A stretch of DNA of 12,046 nt, from the NCBI GenBank assembly GCA_947594085.1, contig CANQEB010000049.1, positions 1 through 12,046 of the forward strand, in the 5' to 3' direction. The DNA comes from an uncultured Lachnospiraceae bacterium. GTDB lineage: Bacteria > Bacillota > Clostridia > Lachnospirales > Lachnospiraceae. The first letter of the stretch is position 1, and each line of letters begins with the position of its first letter. The position numbers were made by a program, and so were the translations under genes. The notes beneath the pieces were generated by a model. The model ran no database searches. It had not been told where the DNA came from and saw only the letters and a list, made by a program, of their open reading frames with translations. Positions 6,380-12,046 of this stretch are shown piece by piece.

Positions 6380-7741
6380 ATGCAAGAGACCCGGAAGATC
6401 TGTCAAGCGATCAGCGAAAACCGTCAAAGTATGTGTCAGCTTCTGCCGATTCAGGAAAGCTTTGACCTGATCCAGCGCGACATAAAAGTAGGCGGAAGAG
6501 ACTGCTCGCTCTATTTTATTGACGGCATGCTGAAGGACGAAGTAATGTTCAAGATCATGGATTCTTTCATGAAAATCCAGGAGTCCGATATGCCACAGGA
6601 CGCCAGCGGTTTCTCCCGGCAAATGATCCCTTATGTGGAGGTTGACATCCGCGGGGATTTCGACCAGATTCTTCGGGATATCCTGTCTGGCGTTCTCGTG
6701 ATGTTCGTCGACGGCTACGAAGCCGGAATCGCAATCGACTGCCGGACATACCCTGCGCGCAATGTCGGTGAGCCTGAAAAAGATAAATCCTTGCGCGGAT
6801 CGAGAGACGGTTTTGTCGAGACCGTGGTGTTTGACACAGCACTGATTCGAAGGAGAATTCGCGATCCCAATCTCATCATGGAAATGCTGGAAGTCGGAGA
6901 TTCCTCGCGCTCTGATGTCGTGCTAAGCTATATGAACAATCTCGTAGATCAAAGAATGCTCTCGAATTTGCGTAATAAAATAAAAGCCATTCAGGTCTCC
7001 GCCCTCTGCATGAATCAACAGAGCCTTGCGGAAGCGCTGATCGGCTCAAAGTGGTACAATCCGTTCCCCAAATTTAAATTTACAGAGCGCCCGGATACGA
7101 CGGCCGCCTGTCTTATGGAGGGCAAAATCGCAATCCTTGTGGACAACTCTCCGTCCGCGATGATTCTTCCAACCTCCATATTTGATATGATTGAGGAGGC
7201 AAATGACTATTACTTTCCTGCCTGGACGTCACTGTACCTAAAATTATCGCGGGTGATCATTCTGCTCATGACGGTTTTTCTCACCCCTGTGTTTCTGCTT
7301 CTCATGAAAAACCCGCAGTGGGTTCCATCATCACTTGAATTTATCGCGGTCAAGGATATCGTCAACGTTCCGCTCATCTATCAGCTCCTGATCCTTGAGA
7401 TTGCAATCGACGGTCTACGCCTCGCCGCTTTGAATACACCAAATATGCTCAGCACACCGCTCAGTATCTTTGCCGGTCTTGTGCTTGGAGAGTTTGCCGT
7501 CAACTCAGGCTGGTTTAACGCGGAGGTCATGTTGTATATGGCGTTTGTCGCGATCGCAAACTATACAGAGCCGAATTTTGAACTCGGTTATGCCCTGAAA
7601 TTTATGCGGATCATACTTCTGATTTTGACAGCAATGTTCGGTCTTGCAGGCTTCATCGCAGGCTGCGTCTTCCTCCTGGTATTGCTGTGCACGAACAAAA
7701 CACTCTCCGGCAGAAACTATCTTAATGTAAAACTACACTAA
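6380..7741 (+). CDS. GerA/SpoVAF-family spore germination protein
   Basis: The 453 residues form an integral inner spore membrane protein of the GerA A-subunit family. A soluble N-terminal half (1-285) carries the family signature RGSRDGFVE (139-147) followed by DTALIRRRIRDPNL (152-165), with VDGYEAGIAID and PARNVGEPE before it. The C-terminal half has about five hydrophobic segments (about 290-309, 330-350, 360-375, 382-398, 408-436). The segments around GLVLGEFAVNSGWFNAEVMLY and the ELGYALKFMR region look more like SpoVAF than classical receptor A subunits. No B or C subunit or SpoVA genes are adjacent; the next gene converges from the other strand. The family acts in nutrient-triggered germination; the precise role of this solo copy is open. 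GGAGG lies eight bases before the ATG. The gap of 104 bp from the deacetylase-like gene holds the hairpin and promoter candidate described above. Confidence 0.9.
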   Translation: MQETRKICQAISENRQSMCQLLPIQESFDLIQRDIKVGGRDCSLYFIDGMLKDEVMFKIMDSFMKIQESDMPQDASGFSRQMIPYVEVDIRGDFDQILRDILSGVLVMFVDGYEAGIAIDCRTYPARNVGEPEKDKSLRGSRDGFVETVVFDTALIRRRIRDPNLIMEMLEVGDSSRSDVVLSYMNNLVDQRMLSNLRNKIKAIQVSALCMNQQSLAEALIGSKWYNPFPKFKFTERPDTTAACLMEGKIAILVDNSPSAMILPTSIFDMIEEANDYYFPAWTSLYLKLSRVIILLMTVFLTPVFLLLMKNPQWVPSSLEFIAVKDIVNVPLIYQLLILEIAIDGLRLAALNTPNMLSTPLSIFAGLVLGEFAVNSGWFNAEVMLYMAFVAIANYTEPNFELGYALKFMRIILLILTAMFGLAGFIAGCVFLLVLLCTNKTLSGRNYLNVKLH

Positions 7742-7788
7742 CAGGCGTATATAAGCATGTGCGTCAGAGTCTGCGTTCCTGTCCTGCA

Positions 7789-9474
7789 TCACCCGGAAGT
7801 GATCTGATATACGTTATAGCTCGGATACTCCGAGATCAGGACAGCCCGCGCGGACTTGTCATAATATTTATGAATATACTTCATCGTCGACTTGATATCC
7901 CGGTCTATCAGGTAGAGTTTGTCATTTTCTGAAAGGTTGCGATACGGATTGGTAAGCCCATACTCTCTCATCAAATCACAATACTCGGCAGTAAATGCCT
8001 GCCATCCGCCCAATGTGAAAATATTTCTGGCGATGCCATACGGCATTGTATCAAATACGCCATAGCCCGCAGACACCGAAATTGTCCCTGCCTTTGCCAC
8101 GTACAGATGCTCCGTGTCCGAAGCAACCTCTTCCAAAATGGAGCGCGCATTGTACATGCGCTCCAGCGCAGGCGTACTTTTGCTCCTCCACGAATCTTTC
8201 CATGAGATCGCAGACAAAACAGCCACAGCGCCAAAAAGCAGGCAACCGATTGGAGCCTTTACCATATTTTTTTCAGGTGGAACGGTCCACAACAATACAA
8301 GCAAAACAGCCAGGAAAAGCCCGACATCCACTCGATTGAACAGATATCTTCCGCTGTGATACAACACCAGGTAAAGCGCAAATCCAAGAAGAATCTCGTA
8401 TATCCTGGTTATCACGGCACTCTTCGCAGGTCTTCCACAACACAGACAATAAAGGAGAACCAGCAGAAGGCAGCAAAAGCTTATCCGCTGGAGAAGCCGT
8501 CCCGGCACCTCCCGGAAAAAGCCCTTCAAAAGCTGCAAGTCCACCGCACGCGGCTTCTTCAGTGCAATCAGGCTTCTCATAACCTCTGGCGTGAATTTCT
8601 CCGTGTCTGCGTAATTCCATCCGCGGTACAGTTGAAAGGCCGTGCGGTTGATTCCAAGCTCTTTATAGGCTGCCTTGTTTTTCAGATAATCTGGAAAGCC
8701 AAAATCTACCAGTTCTGTTCTCAGCTCATTATACTCCAGGTAATCCTGCCACTGCGGCGAACGATACGCATACCAGTCTGCCATATGAAGGCAGACGATA
8801 GCGATTGCCAGCACGCCGAAAATCATGATGCCACGCCGCAACCGTCTGATAACCTCACCGGACTTTTTCTCCATGCCCTCTGTCAAAAGGAATACGCCAA
8901 CTCCGCTCATAAGGGCGAGCTCTGCCAGAAACTGCTGCTCCCGATACATAAAGCCAGTGCAGGAAAGTAAATACCCCAACCCACAGAAAATGCGGCTTCT
9001 CTCCGTCTTCTTCTGCTCGACAGCATACAGCAGCACCAGAATGCCTGCAGCAGAAGCGATGCCTGCCGTCTTCGTGTACTGAATGCGAATATATCCTTCA
9101 TACGCGAAGATCCATGTCACAATAATGGCAAGCCAGGTGGCAGATGCACTCTTCAATCTGCGGACAATCACATGAAATATTGACGTAAAAGAAAGAAAAA
9201 GCACTACATACTGTGCCAACGAATACCATGGAATTTGATCGGAAAACTGATAAAGACCGGACAGTACGAGTCCGAGAAGATAATTAGAATACACGAGGTG
9301 CGCGTCATACGTTCCCCTCGCACCATTTACGAAAAGGGCGATCGCAACATCATCGTTTGTCTCAAAGGTGGGGCGGAAAACAAGCAAAAGTGTGCACATG
9401 ACAACCAGATTGACCAGTGCGGCAAACCAGACATGCTCCTGTTGTTCTCTCAGCCATGCAGCCTTCGTCTTCAT
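7789..9474 (-). CDS. Polytopic membrane protein, probable GT-C-type glycosyltransferase or polymer-modifying protein
   Basis: I do not recognise a specific family. The 561 residues contain about 11-12 hydrophobic segments (about 17-34, 60-76, 84-103, 112-126, 134-152, 161-177, 180-197, 212-231, 328-346, 355-372, 382-398, 405-424). A ~95-residue outer loop lies at 232-327 and a soluble C-terminal domain at about 425-561. An acidic motif, FETNDDVA (37-44), follows the first membrane helix, where GT-C enzymes that use lipid-phosphate sugars keep catalytic acidic residues. The frame is open to an ATG at 9504 touching the stop of the GT2 gene, but AGGAGG (9479-9484) lies four bases before the ATG at 9474, which I chose. 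Pairing with a GT2 enzyme of the polyprenyl-phosphate type supports a role in adding sugars to an envelope polymer outside the membrane. The product is unknown. Confidence 0.7.
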   Translation of the reverse strand: MKTKAAWLREQQEHVWFAALVNLVVMCTLLLVFRPTFETNDDVAIALFVNGARGTYDAHLVYSNYLLGLVLSGLYQFSDQIPWYSLAQYVVLFLSFTSIFHVIVRRLKSASATWLAIIVTWIFAYEGYIRIQYTKTAGIASAAGILVLLYAVEQKKTERSRIFCGLGYLLSCTGFMYREQQFLAELALMSGVGVFLLTEGMEKKSGEVIRRLRRGIMIFGVLAIAIVCLHMADWYAYRSPQWQDYLEYNELRTELVDFGFPDYLKNKAAYKELGINRTAFQLYRGWNYADTEKFTPEVMRSLIALKKPRAVDLQLLKGFFREVPGRLLQRISFCCLLLVLLYCLCCGRPAKSAVITRIYEILLGFALYLVLYHSGRYLFNRVDVGLFLAVLLVLLWTVPPEKNMVKAPIGCLLFGAVAVLSAISWKDSWRSKSTPALERMYNARSILEEVASDTEHLYVAKAGTISVSAGYGVFDTMPYGIARNIFTLGGWQAFTAEYCDLMREYGLTNPYRNLSENDKLYLIDRDIKSTMKYIHKYYDKSARAVLISEYPSYNVYQITSG

Positions 9475-9478
9475 TTTC

Positions 9479-9484
9479 CCTCCT
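9479..9484 (-). promoter_or_regulatory. Internal ribosome binding site that fixes the membrane protein start at 9474
   Basis: AGGAGG on the minus strand is four bases upstream of ATG 9474. The upstream in-frame ATG at 9504 directly abuts the previous stop codon and has no Shine-Dalgarno, though low-level coupled initiation there cannot be excluded. Confidence 0.75.
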
Positions 9485-9504
9485 GCTATAAAAGACGCCA
9501 ACAT

Positions 9505-10512
9505 TTATGCTTCGTCTCTGTCATCTTCACCGTTTTTGTCGTCCTTATTGTCTCTGCCTTGCACTTCTGTCCTCTCGCTGATAATATAGCGCGGGCGTGC
9601 TTTCGTCTCAAGGTAAATTTTCCCGATATACTCTCCTATCACGCCAAGACTGATGAGCTGTATTCCTCCGATCATGCACACAATCGCACAGAGGCTGGCC
9701 CATCCGGGCACGGTATTCCCGACAAAAAACTGCACTATACTCCAGATAATCAAAATGATGCTCAAAAAGGAGACAAACACCCCGAGCGAAGCAATCATCC
9801 GGATTGGTTTGATGCTCAGACTGGTAATGCCGTCAAATGCAAGGCCAAGCATTTTCTTGAGAGGATAATGGCTCTTCCCCGCAATGCGCTCGTGGCGCTC
9901 ATAGGCTACCTCCGTGCTCCGAAAACCAATCAGCGGGATCATTCCACGCAGATAAATATTCACCTCGCGAAAGCCCTGTAATTCGTTCAACACGCGGTTC
10001 GACAGAAGTCGGTAATCCGCATGGTTGAATACGACTTCTACCCCCATCCAGGAAAGCAGATGATAAAATGATTCCGCACTGAAACGTTTGAAAAAAGTAT
10101 CCGTGTCTCTGTTGCTTCGCACACCGTAAACAATGTCATATCCCTCGATGTAGCGCTTCACCATTTCTTCCATTGCATTCGGATCATCCTGTCCGTCGCA
10201 GTCGATTGAAATCGTGATATCACAGCGGTCCTTTGCCTCCATCAGGCCGGCCAGCACGGCATTCTGGTGTCCACGGTTCCGGCTCTGGGCAATCCCGATA
10301 TAATGTCTGTCCTGCTTCGCGAGATCAGAAATAATCTCCCATGTGCGATCCTTGCTCCCATCATTTACAAACAGAATCCTGCTGTCATCGCTGATCAGAT
10401 GTTTTTCCGTCATCTCCTGTAATTTTTGCAAAAAAACAGGGGCTGACATCGGCAGCACAAGCTCCTCATTGTAACACGGTATGATGATATACAAAATACA
10501 AGGCTGCGACAT
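9505..10512 (-). CDS. GT2 glycosyltransferase, polyprenyl-phosphate sugar synthase type (GtrB/CsbB-like)
   Basis: The 335 residues begin with a GT-A fold: IIIPCYNEE (9-17), FVNDGSKDRTW (48-58), SRNRGHQNAVLAG (77-89) and the metal/nucleotide motif DCDGQDDP (104-111). Two transmembrane helices follow (about 238-263 and 272-297), and GEYIGKIYLETKARP (293-307), a hallmark of the GtrB/CsbB/YkcC branch, comes after them. Such enzymes transfer a sugar from a nucleotide donor to undecaprenyl phosphate on the cytoplasmic face. The sugar cannot be told from sequence. The tail (319-335) is very hydrophilic and acidic (DNKDDKNGEDDRDEA). AAAGGAG precedes the ATG at 10512. It is the first gene of a two-gene unit with the GT-C-like protein and has a consensus promoter of its own (10556-10585). 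Confidence 0.9.
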   Translation of the reverse strand: MSQPCILYIIIPCYNEELVLPMSAPVFLQKLQEMTEKHLISDDSRILFVNDGSKDRTWEIISDLAKQDRHYIGIAQSRNRGHQNAVLAGLMEAKDRCDITISIDCDGQDDPNAMEEMVKRYIEGYDIVYGVRSNRDTDTFFKRFSAESFYHLLSWMGVEVVFNHADYRLLSNRVLNELQGFREVNIYLRGMIPLIGFRSTEVAYERHERIAGKSHYPLKKMLGLAFDGITSLSIKPIRMIASLGVFVSFLSIILIIWSIVQFFVGNTVPGWASLCAIVCMIGGIQLISLGVIGEYIGKIYLETKARPRYIISERTEVQGRDNKDDKNGEDDRDEA

Positions 10513-10555
10513 TCAAATTTCTCCTTTATCCTTGTCAGAAAATCCTTAATGTAGA

Positions 10556-10585
10556 ATTATAAGGCAACCGCGCAGAAATTGTCAA
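10556..10585 (-). promoter_or_regulatory. Consensus sigma-A promoter of the GT2/GT-C pair
   Basis: On the minus strand a perfect TTGACA (10585-10580) and a perfect TATAAT (10561-10556) are 18 bp apart. The TGA within TTGACA is the stop codon of the RNase G gene, so the promoter overlaps that gene's end. The leader to ATG 10512 is about 37 nt. This predicts strong, constitutive-type expression apart from rng read-through. Confidence 0.85.
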
Positions 10586-11865
10586 TAGCTGTGCGGTGTG
10601 TGGTGATTCCCAAATCCTCCTTGCGCAACACATTCCGCAAGTGGCCGTTCACGCTTCTGACGTGTGACCTCGACCAAAGAAAGCTTCGTCATATCCACCA
10701 GGGTCGTCCGAATTGGATCCCTGCGCAGCTGTGCATCAAATTCGGAGAGCAACGCCGCTTTTGAAGCTTCCTCTTCCATATTGATGAAATCAACAATGAT
10801 GATACCGTTCAGATTGCGAAGCCTCAACTGCCGCGCAATTTCCACGGCTGCCTCGCAGTTGATCTTAAGGAAGGCCGTCTCTTTCTTCTTTCCTCCCTCA
10901 AATTTCCCGGTATTCACGTCTATGACAGTCAATGCCTCTGTCGGTTGGATAATCAGATATCCACCGGATTTCAGCCAAACACGCTCTTGAAGCGCCTGGG
11001 AAAGCTGTGATTCCAGAGAATATAGCTTTTTCATGGGAAGAAGATCATCTTGATAAAAGGAAAGTCTATCGACATCCTCCGGTTGATGTTCAACCAGATA
11101 AGATTTGATCTCTCGATAAAGAAGCTCATCGTCTGTCAAGACCTGCTCCACCTCCGAATCATAAAGATTCATCAGCCGTCGCAGATACGCCGACGGGGCC
11201 TCGTGAAGACACGAAAAGCAGGTTCGATAGCGCGCGCCTGTCAACAAGGCTTCACACTCCGTGTAAATCCTTTCCATGTCTCTGACAAGCATCTCATCCG
11301 ATACACCACCTGCATTCGTGCGAAACAGCCAGCTGTATTTCACTTCACACGGTAATCCCGGCGACGCATATTTCTGTTCCGTCAAGCCACGCCTGGCCTT
11401 AGGCGCATACATCCCGGCAGCGATCGAAAGCATCCTCTCCTTCTCAGCCTTGGAGAGCTTAGACGAGGCCGAGTTTTTGTCTGTTCCGATCGTCAAAAGC
11501 ACATATTTTCCATGCATCGTCAGCCTGGTCGTCACAGACGGATACTTCGTCTTCATCCCCTCGCGCGAGATCTGGACAAGCAACTCATCGCCGGCCTGCG
11601 GCAATTCTGAGGCGCCTTTCTTTGTATACACGGGGCATTTCATATCGTCAAGTGCCAGATGGCACACTACCCCTGGCGCAATCTCCACAAAGGCCGCCCC
11701 AATATTTTTCGCAATATTCTTTATTTTCCCAATATAGATACTGTCTAGAGCATGTTTCGCCACTTCTGCCGGATCGCAGTGGATCTCAATCGCTCTCTGC
11801 CCGTCCGTCAGAAACGAATAGATACTTCCATCCATGCGGGTGATTAGATATTTCCTGTCCATCAT
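10582..11865 (-). CDS. rng: Ribonuclease E/G family endoribonuclease
   Basis: The 427 residues match the RNase G catalytic region. An S1-like domain is embedded near the N-terminus (about 38-125: DSIYIGKIKNIAKNIGAAFVEI). Signature GGYLIIQPTEALTVIDVNTG (301-320) carries catalytic Asp316, and NGIIIVDFINM (353-363) carries catalytic Asp359; these correspond to the paired metal-binding aspartates of E. coli RNase E (303 and 346). The protein ends soon after LSLVEVTRQKRERPL (396-409) and lacks the downstream CxxC zinc-link and extended small domain of the ~489-residue E. coli RNase G; shorter forms occur in Clostridia. It acts in the cytoplasm on rRNA precursors and mRNA. The ATG at 11865 (an in-frame ATG also at 11862) overlaps the preceding stop as ATGA, after a GGGAG site. 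rplU is often next to rng in this group, but a glycosyltransferase follows here. Confidence 0.93.
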   Translation of the reverse strand: MMDRKYLITRMDGSIYSFLTDGQRAIEIHCDPAEVAKHALDSIYIGKIKNIAKNIGAAFVEIAPGVVCHLALDDMKCPVYTKKGASELPQAGDELLVQISREGMKTKYPSVTTRLTMHGKYVLLTIGTDKNSASSKLSKAEKERMLSIAAGMYAPKARRGLTEQKYASPGLPCEVKYSWLFRTNAGGVSDEMLVRDMERIYTECEALLTGARYRTCFSCLHEAPSAYLRRLMNLYDSEVEQVLTDDELLYREIKSYLVEHQPEDVDRLSFYQDDLLPMKKLYSLESQLSQALQERVWLKSGGYLIIQPTEALTVIDVNTGKFEGGKKKETAFLKINCEAAVEIARQLRLRNLNGIIIVDFINMEEEASKAALLSEFDAQLRRDPIRTTLVDMTKLSLVEVTRQKRERPLAECVAQGGFGNHHTPHSY

Positions 11866-12046
11866 AGAATCTCCCTGCCAAGCGCGCCAAGCGGCATCAG
11901 GTTCTGACTTCCATTGTCACTTCCAGTATCCGCATAGAGCTCACAGCGGTTAATCTCGTAGACAAAAGGTGAAGGCTCGATTCCGTACGCACCGAGCATC
12001 GTATCCATCACAAGCTCCGGCTTCAGGTTCGCCGCGCTGCCCGATG
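11862..12046 (-). CDS. Radical-SAM-linked protein, DUF2344/TIGR03936 family (3' end, cut by window edge)
   Basis: Only the last 60 residues are present, so the call rests on a short match: the start SGSAANLKPELVMDTML and the following AYGIEPSPFVYEINRCELYA resemble the C-terminus of DUF2344 proteins, which pair with or are fused to a radical SAM enzyme upstream of rng in many Clostridia. The function of the family is not well defined; a role in tRNA or ribosome-linked modification has been suggested from its radical SAM partner. The stop TGA overlaps the ATG of rng (ATGA at 11865-11862), which indicates translational coupling and one operon. The Shine-Dalgarno of rng lies inside this coding end. 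The reading frame is intact to the window edge. Confidence 0.75.
   Translation of the reverse strand, partial: SGSAANLKPELVMDTMLGAYGIEPSPFVYEINRCELYADTGSDNGSQNLMPLGALGREIL

Noticed and set aside
7742..7788. Bidirectional terminator between the converging germination and membrane protein genes
   Set aside because: Only a short ACAGG/CCTGT pairing with a large loop and no T run on either strand is visible.
8356..8970. Plus-strand open frame of 204 codons
   Set aside because: Fully antisense to the polytopic membrane protein, with no recognisable motifs and no Shine-Dalgarno.
9235..9981. Plus-strand open frame of 248 codons
   Set aside because: It runs antisense across the boundary of the GT2 and membrane protein genes, has low-complexity, shadow-like composition and no ribosome binding site. 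Both minus-strand genes show clear family or membrane patterns.

Overview
The window looks like chromosomal DNA of an endospore-forming, Gram-positive Clostridia, most likely a Lachnospiraceae-type organism. The reasons are: strong AGGAGG-type ribosome binding sites on most genes, sigma-A-like promoters in AT-rich gaps between genes of roughly balanced base composition, a GerA/SpoVAF-family spore germination protein, secreted proteins with choline-binding-like wall repeats, and an RNase G preceded by a radical-SAM-linked (DUF2344/TIGR03936) gene. This assignment is from recognition only, without database support. I see no phage, transposon, CRISPR or RNA genes.

Layout. (1) 1-1033, minus strand: hisF (5' part only, cut by the window edge) and hisH, the two subunits of imidazole glycerol phosphate synthase. 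(2) 1105-3299, minus: a probable two-gene unit with its own promoter and a terminator. It holds a PRPP-type phosphoribosyltransferase-like gene followed by a secreted polysaccharide deacetylase with eight wall-binding repeats. (3) 3365-4575, minus: a secreted fibronectin-III plus NlpC/P60-like cysteine peptidase with its own near-consensus promoter. (4) 4599-7741, plus, diverging from (3): a membrane-anchored, diverged deacetylase-like protein, then a lone GerA/SpoVAF-type germination protein whose Shine-Dalgarno lies inside a long imperfect hairpin. (5) 7789-10585, minus, converging on (4): a polytopic GT-C-like membrane protein and a GT2 glycosyltransferase with two C-terminal membrane helices, under a consensus promoter whose -35 box contains the stop codon of the next gene. 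(6) 10582-12046, minus: RNase E/G and the 3' end of the DUF2344 gene, coupled by an ATGA overlap.

How they fit together. About half the window (1.1-6.3 kb and 7.8-10.5 kb) encodes envelope functions: two NodB-type proteins, an NlpC/P60-type peptidase and a lipid-linked sugar transfer pair. The germination gene suggests that at least the 4.6-7.7 kb unit belongs to spore biology. The histidine and RNA-processing genes at the two ends are housekeeping. No clearly new multi-gene system is evident. The strongest candidates for a second look are the Shine-Dalgarno hairpin in front of the germination gene, the phosphoribosyltransferase-like protein that lacks the usual acidic pair of the PRPP loop, and the GT2/GT-C pair placed after RNase G.
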